Shown here: in pieces, positions 25,408-34,073 of the stretch | Layout: the number at the start of each line of letters is the position of its first letter | Numbering within the stretch: position 1 is the first letter of the stretch | NCBI RefSeq assembly: GCF_958431955.1 | Contig: NZ_CAUASN010000004.1 | Span: 46,572 to 110,571, forward strand | DNA length: 64,000 nt | Direction: 5' to 3' | DNA from: an uncultured Adlercreutzia sp. | GTDB lineage: Bacteria > Actinomycetota > Coriobacteriia > Coriobacteriales > Eggerthellaceae | Made by a program: the position numbers and the translations under genes | Notes under the pieces: model-generated | The model's input: the letters and a program-made list of their open reading frames with translations, nothing else | Database searches by the model: none | Told to the model about the DNA's origin: nothing

Positions 25408-25576
25408 GGGTAGCTCCTTTCTCGAAGCCGCCCAGGCGTGACGGGGCACCTACGGCCATTATAACGGGAATCGATAACCGTATAAGCCGCGCCTCTCATC
25501 GAAACATCATTCCGTCGTGTGCGTCGAAACGCCGGCCCCCTCCCCACCACCGACCGCTGCCATAGCGCACCACCGC

Positions 25577-25605
25577 TTGACAATACTTTGATATCAAAGT
25601 ATTCT
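25577..25605 (+). promoter_or_regulatory. Promoter with a MarR-type operator filling the spacer
   Basis: TTGACA at 25577-25582 and TATTCT at 25600-25605 are 17 bases apart. A perfect 22-base palindrome (half-site AATACTTTGAT, 25582-25603) occupies the whole spacer and overlaps both boxes. TTTGATATCAAA cores of this kind are typical of MarR-family operators, and a marR gene is third in the operon it would drive. Repression by steric block is the obvious reading. Confidence 0.8.
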
Positions 25606-25659
25606 GCCGGTCAGCCGATGTGCTTGAGAGGAAAAGGAGCCACGGAAGGGAGGCATCCG

Positions 25660-26625
25660 GTGATCGGGATTCTATACGAATCAGACGAGTGGTCCGATTG
25701 GAAGCTGGCCCGCGAGCTGGGCCAGATCCTTCGCAAGGAGCCCGCGAGGCAGACGACGGACGCCGCCGACAGCGAGGTCTACGGAGGCGCGACCGGGGAA
25801 ACCGTCGCGCAAGAAGCGCCGCGTTCGCCCGTGCTCGTGATCAACGTGGAAGAAGAGCATTGCGTCGAGAAGGCCCTCGCCTGCCGAATGCTCGTCAGCC
25901 GCGTATTCGCGAGCGCCCCTTTTCGCGGGCATCTTCGGGCTCACGCGGCCATGGAGGACATCATCGCCGCAGCTGAAAGCGCGGGCATCCCCTTGGTGAA
26001 TCCGCCGCGCGCCCACTTCTTCGAGGTGGACAAGCGCCTCGCCGCCGAGACTCTGCGGGAAGCCGGCATCGTCGTGCCCGACATCATTGCATGGGGCGGC
26101 CCTGCCGCACTGGCCAGCACGGTGAGCGCGTGGCCCTATCCCTGCATTGTGAAGCCGAACTGCGGAGGCCGCACCACGCACACGGCCATCCTGCGCAGCG
26201 CTGCCGATGCCGAGGCGTTCCTGGCCGAGGCGCCCGATCTCGTCTTCATCGTGGAACCCTTTATCGAGGCAGCGGCCGGCTTCCTCACGCGCATCGAGGT
26301 GGTAGACGGCCGCATTGCGCTCGCGGTGAAGCGATCGGTGGCCGCCAACGGGCTGTCCTCCTACCACAAGGGCTCCACCTACGAGCTCTATCCCGACTGC
26401 CCCGCCGCCGTCACCGACACCGTACTCGCCGCAGCCAAGGCACTGGACATCCAGTTCGGCAGCTTCGACGTCATCGAGGCTTCCGAGGGTAGCTTCATCA
26501 TCGACGCCAACAGCGTATCGAACGTCTCGGAAGACTGCACCGAGCTGTTCGACTTCGATCTCATGGCCGCCTACGCCCGGGCCCTTGCCGAACGTTACCG
26601 CGCCCTGCAGGCCTCCACACACTAG
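25660..26625 (+). CDS. ATP-grasp family ligase of unknown specificity
   Basis: A 321-residue protein with the RimK/D-Ala-D-Ala-ligase type ATP-grasp arrangement: an N-terminal pre-grasp domain, DKRLAAETLREAGIVVPD before the ATP domain, the lysine loop PCIVKPNCGGRTTHTA, and the metal-binding end GSFDVIEASEGSFIIDANSV. Such enzymes join a carboxylate to an amine or thiol using ATP. GTG 25660 has GGGAGG 7 bases upstream; ATG 25618 lacks a site. It is the first gene after the MarR-controlled promoter and may modify the compound imported by the ABC system at the end of the operon. Confidence 0.75.
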   Translation: MIGILYESDEWSDWKLARELGQILRKEPARQTTDAADSEVYGGATGETVAQEAPRSPVLVINVEEEHCVEKALACRMLVSRVFASAPFRGHLRAHAAMEDIIAAAESAGIPLVNPPRAHFFEVDKRLAAETLREAGIVVPDIIAWGGPAALASTVSAWPYPCIVKPNCGGRTTHTAILRSAADAEAFLAEAPDLVFIVEPFIEAAAGFLTRIEVVDGRIALAVKRSVAANGLSSYHKGSTYELYPDCPAAVTDTVLAAAKALDIQFGSFDVIEASEGSFIIDANSVSNVSEDCTELFDFDLMAAYARALAERYRALQASTH

Positions 26626-26649
26626 CATCCCACCCGAGAAAGGAGCCCC

Positions 26650-27333
26650 ATGCTCACCCTCCCCGAGGTCTACGACCTCTTCGACCAAATCGGCTGCTGC
26701 AGCTTCGCCACACTGGACGGACGCGGCGGCGTCGATTCCCGCATCGCCCACTTCTTCGCCTACGACGATGAGGGCCTCTACCTGCGCACCATGGACGTGA
26801 AGCCCTTCTATCGCCAGCTTGTGGAAGGCGGCAAGCTCTCCGTCTGCGGCGAGAAGACGGCCGCACCCTGCACCTGGGACGATGACAACATGCCCCACTT
26901 CCAACCTGGTTTCATGGTGCGCGTGGCGGGCGATGTGCGCCTGCTCAGCCAAGAAGAGGTTGACGAGAAGGCGGCGGAGAATCCCCAGTTCGCCGTCGCG
27001 GTGTACGACATCAACAAGTATCCCGAGACGCGCGTGCTCGTGCTGCGCTCCGCATGGGGCGAGCTGTACGACTACGACTTCAACATGGTGCATCGCGATC
27101 ACAAAATCCTGCGCGAGCGCTTCGCATGGGGAGGCGCGACCTTCGAGGCGCCGGGGCTCTCCATCACCGGAGCGTGCATCGAGTGCGGTGCCTGCGCCGA
27201 TGCGTGCACCCACAAGGCCATCATGCCCGGCACTCCCTACCGCATCCTCGGCGAGCGCTGCGATGAGTGCGGCAACTGCTACCATGTCTGCCCCGCCGAC
27301 GCCGTGGTCGGCAAAGGGCCGGCTGTCGCTTAG
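26650..27333 (+). CDS. Pyridoxamine-oxidase-fold flavin protein fused to a two-cluster ferredoxin
   Basis: A 227-residue protein. Residues 1 to about 150 have the split-barrel flavin-binding fold (SFATLDGRGGVDSRIAHFFAYDDEGLYLRT, then FYRQLVEGGKLSVCG). The C-terminal part has two 4Fe-4S motifs, CIECGACADACTHKA and CDECGNCYHVCPADA. The combination suggests electron transfer between ferredoxin and a flavin or a bound substrate, and it is common in anaerobes. AAAGGAG precedes the start. It lies between the ATP-grasp gene and marR. Confidence 0.82.
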   Translation: MLTLPEVYDLFDQIGCCSFATLDGRGGVDSRIAHFFAYDDEGLYLRTMDVKPFYRQLVEGGKLSVCGEKTAAPCTWDDDNMPHFQPGFMVRVAGDVRLLSQEEVDEKAAENPQFAVAVYDINKYPETRVLVLRSAWGELYDYDFNMVHRDHKILRERFAWGGATFEAPGLSITGACIECGACADACTHKAIMPGTPYRILGERCDECGNCYHVCPADAVVGKGPAVA

Positions 27334-27342
27334 GAGGACGCC

Positions 27343-27816
27343 GTGGAACAGACCCTCACCTGCCCCATTGCACCGCACGCGCACAGCGCCATCGTGAGCC
27401 TCATGTCCCGCACCCTGGGCGCGGCCAACCGCTATCTGGTTGAGCTTCTGGCCCGCGAGGGACTCGTCGGCGTCGTCCCATCCCACGGCGATATCCTCAT
27501 GCAGCTCTTCGCCCACGACGCCATGCCCATGGCCGCCTTGGCCGAGGCCATCGGGAAGGACCCCTCCACCGTCACGGCCCTGGTACGCAAGCTTGCCAGC
27601 GCCGGCTATGTGGAAAAGGCCCGCAGCACCCACGACGGCCGCGTGCAGGAAGTGCGCCTGACCGCCGCCGGCCGCGCGCTGGAGGGCGCCATGGCAACTG
27701 TGTCCCGCGAACTTATCGCAACGTTGACGGATGGCCTCAGCGATGAGGACCTGGCCGTCACCTGCCGTACCATGAAAGCCATGCAGGCGAACGTGAGCGC
27801 CCGCATCAACCCGTAA
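27343..27816 (+). CDS. MarR family transcriptional regulator
   Basis: A 157-residue winged-helix repressor. The recognition region MPMAALAEAIGKDPSTVTALVRKLASAGYVEKAR and the wing THDGRVQEVRLTAAGR are diagnostic. The start is GTG 27343 with GGAGGACG upstream. Its probable operator is the palindrome at 25582-25603, so it would autoregulate the operon and respond to a small ligand, perhaps the transported or modified compound. Confidence 0.88.
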   Translation: MEQTLTCPIAPHAHSAIVSLMSRTLGAANRYLVELLAREGLVGVVPSHGDILMQLFAHDAMPMAALAEAIGKDPSTVTALVRKLASAGYVEKARSTHDGRVQEVRLTAAGRALEGAMATVSRELIATLTDGLSDEDLAVTCRTMKAMQANVSARINP

Positions 27817-27825
27817 GGAGCACCT

Positions 27826-28740
27826 ATGACCCGCACCATTTCTCTCACTCGTACTGCTTCCGCAACCCGCGGCTCGCGCGCCTGCCGCGCCTTCGTGGCC
27901 GTAGCGGCCGCCGCCCTTCTGGCGCTTTCCTGCGTGCTGGCCGGTTGCTCGTCGGGTAGCACGGACGCCGACGGCAGCAGCGCCCCGGCAGCCGACGGCG
28001 CCTCAGCCGACCAGGGCTCCACCCTGCGCGTGGCCATGGAGCTGGCCTACCCGCCTTTCGAGACGAAAGACGACGCGGGCAACCCCGAGGGCCTCGCCGT
28101 CGACTTCATCCGCGACTTCGGCGCGGCCTACGGCTACGACGTGCAGATCGGGAACACCGCATGGGACGGCCTCATTCCCGCGCTGCAAACGGACAAGGCC
28201 GACCTGGTCATCAGCTCCATGACCATCACCGACGAGCGCAAGCAGTCGGTGGACTTCTCGGACGCCTACGCCATGGCCCAGCTGGCCATTCTGGCGAACG
28301 TGAACTCCGGCGTGGCCTCCATCGAGGATTTGAACCAGCCGGGCAAGAAGGTGGCCGTGAAGACCGGGTCGACCGGCGACGTGTACGCCACGAAGAACCT
28401 CACGAACGCCGAGATCGTGCGGCTGGCCGACGAGAGCGCGTGCGTGACCGAAGTGGTGCAGGGCAAGGCCGACGGCTTCCTGTACGACCAGCTGACCATC
28501 TACCGCAACCACCAGGCGAACCCCGACACCACCGAGGCGGTGTTCATCCCCTTCCAGGATGCCGAGGAGTGGGGCATCGCCGTGAAGAAGGGCAACACCG
28601 CGCTGCTCGACCAGCTGAACGCCTTCATCGCCCAGTCGAAGGCCGACGGCGAGTTCGACCGTCTGACCGAGAAGTACCTCGCCGACGAGAAGAAGGCCTT
28701 CGACGAGTACGGCTTCAAGTGGTTCTTCGACTTCGAGTAA
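27826..28740 (+). CDS. Amino-acid ABC transporter substrate-binding lipoprotein
   Basis: A 304-residue solute-binding protein of family 3. It has a signal peptide ending in the lipobox VLAGCSSGS, then LRVAMELAYPPFETKDDAGNPEGLAVDFI and KADLVISSMTITDERKQSVDFSDAY, the signature of polar amino-acid binders. A ribosome site (AAGGAG) precedes the ATG, 9 bases after marR. It delivers substrate to the permease that follows. The Arg in TITDERKQ that normally contacts the ligand carboxylate is present, so a free amino acid or similar compound is likely. Confidence 0.92.
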   Translation: MTRTISLTRTASATRGSRACRAFVAVAAAALLALSCVLAGCSSGSTDADGSSAPAADGASADQGSTLRVAMELAYPPFETKDDAGNPEGLAVDFIRDFGAAYGYDVQIGNTAWDGLIPALQTDKADLVISSMTITDERKQSVDFSDAYAMAQLAILANVNSGVASIEDLNQPGKKVAVKTGSTGDVYATKNLTNAEIVRLADESACVTEVVQGKADGFLYDQLTIYRNHQANPDTTEAVFIPFQDAEEWGIAVKKGNTALLDQLNAFIAQSKADGEFDRLTEKYLADEKKAFDEYGFKWFFDFE

Positions 28741-28749
28741 GCTAGCCCC

Positions 28750-29547
28750 ATGAACCGCATGCCCGCCATCTTCCGTCCCTTCACCGCCCGCGCCGGCGCG
28801 CCCGTGCGTCCGGCGAAGGCCGCGCTGAACTACCTGGCCGTGTGCGTGGTCGTGGTGGCCGTGGTGTGGGCCTCACTCGCGGCGGCGGGCATTGCGCTGA
28901 ACTTCGACTTCATCGCCCAGTACCGTGTGCGTATTTGGGACGGCTTCTGCATGACCGTGGGCATCTCGGCGGCGTCGCTGGTCATAAGCCTCGTCATCGG
29001 GATTGCGGTGGCCGCCGGGCAAGGCGCGGGCGTGCTGCCCGTGCGCTACCTGTGCGACCTGTACGTGAAGATCATCCGGGGCACGCCGCTCATCGTGCAG
29101 GTGTACTTCTTCTACTACATCATCGGCACGGCCTGGGGCGTGGACAATCGCGTGCTGGCGGGCATCATCATCCTGTCGCTGTTCTCGGGCGCCTATATCG
29201 CGGAAATCCTGCGCGGCAGCCTGCTGTCGCTCGATGCCGGCCAGCTGGAAGCGGCCCGCGCCGTGGGCTTCACCCGCGCACAGACCCTGCGCTACGTGGT
29301 GGCGCCCCAGCTGGTGGCGCGCACGCTGCCGGCGCTGACGGGCCAGGTGGCATCCATCATCAAGGACTCGTCGCTTCTGTCGGTCATCGCCGTCATCGAG
29401 CTGACCCAGACCATCCGCGAGATCACGGCCACGAACTACAACTTCTTCGGGGGCTTTCTGCTGCTGGGAGCGCTGTACCTGGTGCTCACGCTGCCCATCA
29501 TGGCCGTGAGCCGCCACTTCGAGAAGAGGCTCGACTATGAGCACTAG
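28750..29547 (+). CDS. Amino-acid ABC transporter permease
   Basis: A 265-residue HisM/GlnP family permease with five to six membrane helices. The motif AGIIILSLFSGAYIAEILRGSLLSLDAGQLEAARAVGF contains the EAA loop that docks the ATPase, and FRGTPLIVQ-like sequence is seen as IIRGTPLIVQVYFFYY. It ends 11 bases inside the start of the ATPase gene. Only one permease gene is present, so it probably forms a homodimer. Confidence 0.92.
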   Translation: MNRMPAIFRPFTARAGAPVRPAKAALNYLAVCVVVVAVVWASLAAAGIALNFDFIAQYRVRIWDGFCMTVGISAASLVISLVIGIAVAAGQGAGVLPVRYLCDLYVKIIRGTPLIVQVYFFYYIIGTAWGVDNRVLAGIIILSLFSGAYIAEILRGSLLSLDAGQLEAARAVGFTRAQTLRYVVAPQLVARTLPALTGQVASIIKDSSLLSVIAVIELTQTIREITATNYNFFGGFLLLGALYLVLTLPIMAVSRHFEKRLDYEH

Positions 29548-30352
29548 ACCAGAAACCGAGCGGGGAAGGGCCGCGGACGGTCGCGGCGTCGGAGAGCACG
29601 ACGAGGCGGCGGCGCCCCTGCGGCTGACGCTGGCGAACCTGGGCAAGTCCTTCGACGGCACCGAGGTGCTGCACGATATCAGCTTCGACGAGGACGTGCG
29701 GGCGCTGGCCATCATCGGGCCGTCGGGCGGCGGCAAGTCCACCTTGCTGCGCATCATCGGCGGCTTGGAGGCGCCCACCTGCGGCACCGTCTCTGTGGAC
29801 GGCCGGCCCATCGGCACCGACGAGAAGAGCCTGCGCTCCTACCGCGCCACCTTGGGATTCGTCTTCCAGGACAGCGGGCTGTTTCACCACATGAGCGCGC
29901 TGGAGAACGTGGCGCTGCCCCTGCGCGTGGTGCACGAGGAGGCCCCGGCGTCGGCCGAGGAACGCGCCCGCGAGCTGCTCGAGCGCCTGGGACTCGCCGA
30001 GGCCGGCGGCAGGCGGCCCGCGCAGCTGTCAGGTGGCCAGAAGCAGCGCGTCGCCATCGCCCGAGCCCTGGCTGCGCGACCCCGCCTGCTTCTGCTGGAC
30101 GAGCCTACGAGCGCGCTCGATCCCGAGTTCACCACCGAGGTGCTCGACGTGGTGCGCGATCTGGCCGAGGAAGGCACGCGCTTCATCATCGTCACCCACG
30201 AGATGGGCTTCGCCCGCCGTGCCTGCGACCACGTGGCCTTCCTCTGCAACGGCCGCCTCGCGGAATACGGCCCGAGCGAGCGCGTCTTCGAGCACCCCGA
30301 AACCCCCGAGTTGCAACGCTTCCTCAGCCGCCTGCTGGAATGGAGCTGGTAG
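29537..30352 (+). CDS. Amino-acid ABC transporter ATP-binding protein
   Basis: A 271-residue GlnQ-type ATPase with Walker A GPSGGGKST, Q loop FVFQDSGLF, signature LSGGQKQRVAIARAL, Walker B LLLLDEPTSALD and switch His in IVTHEMGFA. The first 30 residues are a charged extension not usual in GlnQ. It is the last gene of the MarR-controlled operon and converges on the LuxR-type gene; the 82-base gap between them is AT-rich and holds no clear GC hairpin. Confidence 0.92.
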   Translation: MSTRPETERGRAADGRGVGEHDEAAAPLRLTLANLGKSFDGTEVLHDISFDEDVRALAIIGPSGGGKSTLLRIIGGLEAPTCGTVSVDGRPIGTDEKSLRSYRATLGFVFQDSGLFHHMSALENVALPLRVVHEEAPASAEERARELLERLGLAEAGGRRPAQLSGGQKQRVAIARALAARPRLLLLDEPTSALDPEFTTEVLDVVRDLAEEGTRFIIVTHEMGFARRACDHVAFLCNGRLAEYGPSERVFEHPETPELQRFLSRLLEWSW

Positions 30353-30434
30353 GGAAAGACCTCTTCGCGAAAGATACAAAAATTGCTGTCGCTAATTACA
30401 TTATACTTAATATAATTCGCTACAATTCTCCGAA

Positions 30435-31886
30435 TTAGTCCTGAAACAGGGCGATAACGTCAGCCTTGGTGGCCACGCCGAGCTTCGCGTACAGATGGCG
30501 CGCGTGGGTCTTCACCGTGTTCTCGGACAGGAACAACTCCTGCTCTATCTCGCGACGCGTCTTGCCCTGGGCTATAAGCGCCATGACCTCAGCCTCCCGC
30601 GCCGTCAGATCGTGTTCGGCCGCCATGCGGTCGCAACGTTCCATGAACCTTTCGCGAGAGCTGACTACCTGCTGGTTCGTCTCCACCGCCACACCAGCAG
30701 CGCCCCAGTCGCCGTTGACGGATTTCTCGCTCTTCCACACTAGCACGCAGCAGAGCACGAGCACGATGCCCACCAGGGAAAACACCACTGGAAACGCCGG
30801 ATTCGCCAAATAATCGCTCAGGTGGAGAAACCGACGCAAGGCAACTCCCGCCAATATACCGAACTCGCTCGCGGCACGGGCGAGCGCGAATATACGCAAG
30901 GTGGGAACCTCGAACCGGTAGCAGATGCTCGCAAGCAGAATAAGCACGAAGAACGTGAACCACACGTAGGCGAGCTTCAGCAGAAACGCGGCTGCATACC
31001 CCAGCCCCACTCCTCCAAGCGGAATAAGCAGCAGCGCCAGCACCGCGAGCGGCAGCGCAACCTTCGCGAGAAAGCGCACATCCATGCGATCGCGCCGCAC
31101 GATGGACATGACCAATATGACCGCTCCGGCAAGTGCCGTGGCCAGCACGCGGAACATCGCCCCCACACCTTCGACGTTCTCCATCGCCAGGGCAGACACG
31201 CCCGATAAGAAACCGGCGATGGCCATAATGAGAATGAGCTTACCCGGCACCGGATAGCGGGTGCCGGAAGCACGCCGAGGCTCGCGGGGCGCCAGCTGTG
31301 CACTCGCCAGGACACATCCGAGCGACAGAAGCGGCAACAAGCTCGTGGCCGCCACTGCATAGGGCGGCTTCATGGTGCATACGAGGAAGGCGAATAGAGC
31401 GGCAACAACGCAGGAGCAGGCCCCGTACACAACGGTGCGCGTCGGCCCGAGCTGCGCATACACCTCGGCCCACAGGCAGAACAGCACTGCACCGCCCGGA
31501 GCAGCCAGAACGGCCACGGCCCACAGCCACGCCGGTGCTGCGGCCAAAGGGAGCAGCACCCACCCTACGATAAGCGTTGCCGCCGCACTGAACGCCACCG
31601 CCACCGAGCCGAGCACCGGGCGCCGCACGAGGCTCCCCAAACGCGGCGCCACCAGGGCCAAGACGAGGAACGAGGCGATGTCGAAGACGCGCATAGCCGT
31701 ATCGTAGGCGTTGCGGGGCTCCATCTCGTAACCCGCCCCCGGAAAGACCGCCACGATATGGGTGCAGCACAGCCATGCGATGAAAAGGCCCATGCCGAGA
31801 AAGCGCAGGGGCACGAGCGGCACGAAGCCATCACTTTCCTCAGCCTGCCTCGGCACAAGCGATTGCAAGGCATTTCCCTCTCCCAT
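30435..31886 (-). CDS. LuxR-type regulator with twelve-helix membrane domain
   Basis: A 483-residue protein with about twelve hydrophobic helices (for example FIAWLCCTHIVAVF, LVALVAPRLGSLV, FVLILLASICY) followed by a C-terminal LuxR HTH (LTAREAEVMALIAQGKTRRE, LSENTVKTHARHLYAKLGV). ATG 31886 has AGGGAGGG upstream. It is divergent from the Tat FAD reductase at 32070, with GGGTGA repeats in the shared region, so it probably controls that reductase in response to its substrate. Same class as the regulator at 14984. Confidence 0.88.
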   Translation of the reverse strand: MGEGNALQSLVPRQAEESDGFVPLVPLRFLGMGLFIAWLCCTHIVAVFPGAGYEMEPRNAYDTAMRVFDIASFLVLALVAPRLGSLVRRPVLGSVAVAFSAAATLIVGWVLLPLAAAPAWLWAVAVLAAPGGAVLFCLWAEVYAQLGPTRTVVYGACSCVVAALFAFLVCTMKPPYAVAATSLLPLLSLGCVLASAQLAPREPRRASGTRYPVPGKLILIMAIAGFLSGVSALAMENVEGVGAMFRVLATALAGAVILVMSIVRRDRMDVRFLAKVALPLAVLALLLIPLGGVGLGYAAAFLLKLAYVWFTFFVLILLASICYRFEVPTLRIFALARAASEFGILAGVALRRFLHLSDYLANPAFPVVFSLVGIVLVLCCVLVWKSEKSVNGDWGAAGVAVETNQQVVSSRERFMERCDRMAAEHDLTAREAEVMALIAQGKTRREIEQELFLSENTVKTHARHLYAKLGVATKADVIALFQD

Positions 31887-31931
31887 TGCGCCCTCCCTTC
31901 GTTTGCGCTCATTGTACCAGGTGAAACCCAG

Positions 31932-31985
31932 GGGTGAGGCGAGGGGTGAGCAGACAATCACCCAGAGATACGGGCAACTTCACCC
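31932..31985. promoter_or_regulatory. Clustered GGGTGA/TCACCC repeats in a divergent promoter region
   Basis: GGGTGA occurs at 31932 and 31944 and its complement TCACCC at 31958 and 31980, so two inverted pairs lie within 54 bases between the LuxR-type gene and the FAD reductase. This is a candidate binding region for the regulator. Confidence 0.45.
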
Positions 31986-32069
31986 GCGACAAGTTCCGCG
32001 GCGGCGTCCATGATGGGCTCAGCCGCCCGAAGGCGGCGACCCGTTCAACTCTTGGAGGGAGAGATCACC

Positions 32070-33713
32070 ATGAGCACCACTACGTTTTCCCGTCGCAGCT
32101 TTCTGACCCTCGGCGGCATCGCCGCCCTCGGCAGCGCCGCCGCCCTGGCCGGCTGCGCGCCGAAGACCCCTGCCGCCGACCTCGCCGAGACGGGCGAAGA
32201 GCCCGCTGGCTCGGCCATGCAGGCCGCCGATGAGACGAAAGAGTGCGATATCGCCATCGTCGGTGCCGGCGGAGCGGGCATGTGGGCGGCCGTGGAGGCC
32301 GTACGCGCCGGCAAGTCGGTCGTCGTCATCGAGAAGGGCGTCGATGTAGGCGTCTCCAACGGCTCCATCGCCGGCGGCCCCTTCATGGTCGGCTCCAAGC
32401 TGCAGCAGGAGGCCGGCATCACCTTCACCGTGGAGGAAGCCTTCAACCACATCATGGAATATTCCCACTGGTCCACGAACGCCGCGGCCGTGAAGCGCGC
32501 CGTGGAGCTGTCGGGCAGCACCGTCGACCAGTTCACGGACGATTTTGGCGTTGCCACCGGTCTGCGCCCCGACAACTACGGCGCCGGGTACGACTCGGTG
32601 CGCTGCAACTTCCAGTCCGATCCGAAGGACTCCAAGACCCAAGCCAAGGGTGTCGACCGCATGGGGCCCTTGCAGAGCTTCGTTGAGGCCAACGGCGGCG
32701 AATTCATCTTCAACACCGCTGGAAAGCGTCTCATCATGGAAGACGGCGCCTGCGTGGGTATCCAGTGCGAAGGCGACGGCGTCATCGACGTGAAGGCAAA
32801 GGCCGTTATCGTGGCTACGGGCGGCTTTCTCGGCAACGTGGATATGATGACCGAGCGCTTCGGCACCTTCGTGAACCCTCTCGGCAGCATCTTGTCGGTG
32901 GGCGAGGGTATTGAGATGGTGCAGGAAGTCGGCGGCCAGGTGTCCACCCAGTGGGGCATCGCCGGCAACGAGTTCTCCGGCTCGAACCAGAACGCCGACG
33001 GCCTGTGGGGCAAGGGCAACGCCGCCTTCTCCATCGGCATCTACGGCACCCTGCTCGTGAACAACCAGGGGCGCCGCTTCAGCAACGAGGGCAAGTTCGC
33101 GAACCTGCCCTTGGCCTTGGGCGGGGCCATCTCGCTGGTCGGCGGCCAGTACTACGCCGTGGTCGACCAGGCTTACGTTGACGGCCTGGCCGGCGGTACC
33201 GACCCGTGGACGCTGTGCGGCGCCGACGAGGTGAACTGGCGCACCGGCATGATGACCCTGAAGGACAAGCCCCTTGAGGACGTGCAGGCGAACATCGACG
33301 CCGGCGTGGATGCGGGTTGGATCTTCAAGGCCGATACGGTGCAGGCGCTGGCCGAGGCCATTGGCGCTCCCGATCTGGTGGCTACCCTCGATGAGTACAA
33401 CAGCTACTGCGCCGCCGGCGTAGACGAGCAGTTCTACAAGCCGGCCTGCTTCCTGCAGCCGGTGGAGACGGGTCCCTTCTACGCCATGCAGTACGAGCCG
33501 AGCGCCTGGGTGACCATTGGCGGCATCCGCACGAACGACCGCCTGCAGGCCATCGACGCGACGGGTCTCGCCATCCCGGGCCTGTACGTGGCCGGCGCCG
33601 ATAACGGCACGCTCATGAGCGCTCCCTATTGCGACTACGAGGGCTTCTCCCTCATGTGCGCCTACAGCGGCGGCCGCATGGCCGGCATGTACGCCGCCGA
33701 GGCCGTAGCCTAA
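32070..33713 (+). CDS. Tat-exported FAD-binding reductase, fumarate/urocanate reductase type
   Basis: A 547-residue flavoprotein with Tat signal TTTFSRRSFLTLGGIAALGS and lipobox-like LAGC, an FAD fold (CDIAIVGAGGAGMWAAVEAV, VVVIEKG) and the C-terminal clamp IPGLYVAGADNGTLMSAPYCDYEG. GGAGGGAGA lies upstream of ATG 32070; an upstream in-frame ATG at 32010 would hide the Tat signal. No heme domain is fused. It is divergent from a LuxR-type membrane regulator. The acceptor reduced is unknown. Confidence 0.85.
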   Translation: MSTTTFSRRSFLTLGGIAALGSAAALAGCAPKTPAADLAETGEEPAGSAMQAADETKECDIAIVGAGGAGMWAAVEAVRAGKSVVVIEKGVDVGVSNGSIAGGPFMVGSKLQQEAGITFTVEEAFNHIMEYSHWSTNAAAVKRAVELSGSTVDQFTDDFGVATGLRPDNYGAGYDSVRCNFQSDPKDSKTQAKGVDRMGPLQSFVEANGGEFIFNTAGKRLIMEDGACVGIQCEGDGVIDVKAKAVIVATGGFLGNVDMMTERFGTFVNPLGSILSVGEGIEMVQEVGGQVSTQWGIAGNEFSGSNQNADGLWGKGNAAFSIGIYGTLLVNNQGRRFSNEGKFANLPLALGGAISLVGGQYYAVVDQAYVDGLAGGTDPWTLCGADEVNWRTGMMTLKDKPLEDVQANIDAGVDAGWIFKADTVQALAEAIGAPDLVATLDEYNSYCAAGVDEQFYKPACFLQPVETGPFYAMQYEPSAWVTIGGIRTNDRLQAIDATGLAIPGLYVAGADNGTLMSAPYCDYEGFSLMCAYSGGRMAGMYAAEAVA

Positions 33714-33800
33714 GCAGCGCCTGCGTCCAAACGCAAAGGCGGCTCCGATCTGCATCTTCCTGCGAATCTTCCCTCCCCGATTCGCAGCCCTCCCTTAGCA

Positions 33801-33826
33801 AGGCCGCCTCCTTCCGGAGGCGGCCT
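33801..33826 (+). terminator. Terminator of the FAD reductase at 32070
   Basis: The stem AGGCCGCCTCC/GGAGGCGGCCT with loop TTCC is followed by TTCGCGTTTCTTG on the plus strand. Confidence 0.85.
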
Positions 33827-33933
33827 TTCGCGTTTCTTGCCCCTTGCCCCATTACGCGGTCAACGAAAGAAGCGCGTTGCGGGTCATAGATGCTTAAACG
33901 GGGAGGCGCCATCCTCTCGACTTTCCCCTGCAA

Positions 33934-33963
33934 AACGCAGGCGCCCCGAGGGACGCCTGCGTT
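33934..33963 (-). terminator. Terminator of the FAD reductase at 34074
   Basis: The stem AACGCAGGCG/CGCCTGCGTT is followed on the minus strand by TTTTGC. Together with the hairpin at 33801 it separates two convergent reductase genes; the 360-base gap holds nothing else. Confidence 0.8.
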
Positions 33964-34073
33964 AAGGGAGGGTGTGGTTTCGCGCTCGTGCGGGTCGACG
34001 GCCAGACGATCGGCAATTGCTTGTACCGGTCGACGCACCCGCGCTCGGCTACCCCCTCAGCGCTCGGCCGCTG

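Larger units (their letters stand above)
25210..25463. repeat. Type I toxin-antitoxin-like element, copy 2
   Basis: The second copy of the element at 22551-22800, in the same orientation. Its inverted-repeat arms (25226-25248 and 25427-25450) are closer to each other than those of copy 1, sharing GGTGCCCCGT and GGGCGGC. Confidence 0.85.

Noticed and set aside
33714..33790. c-di-GMP riboswitch suggested by ACGCAAAGGCGGCTCC after the FAD reductase
   Set aside because: Only a short resemblance; the rest of the conserved core and the paired stems are missing, and no gene follows in that direction.
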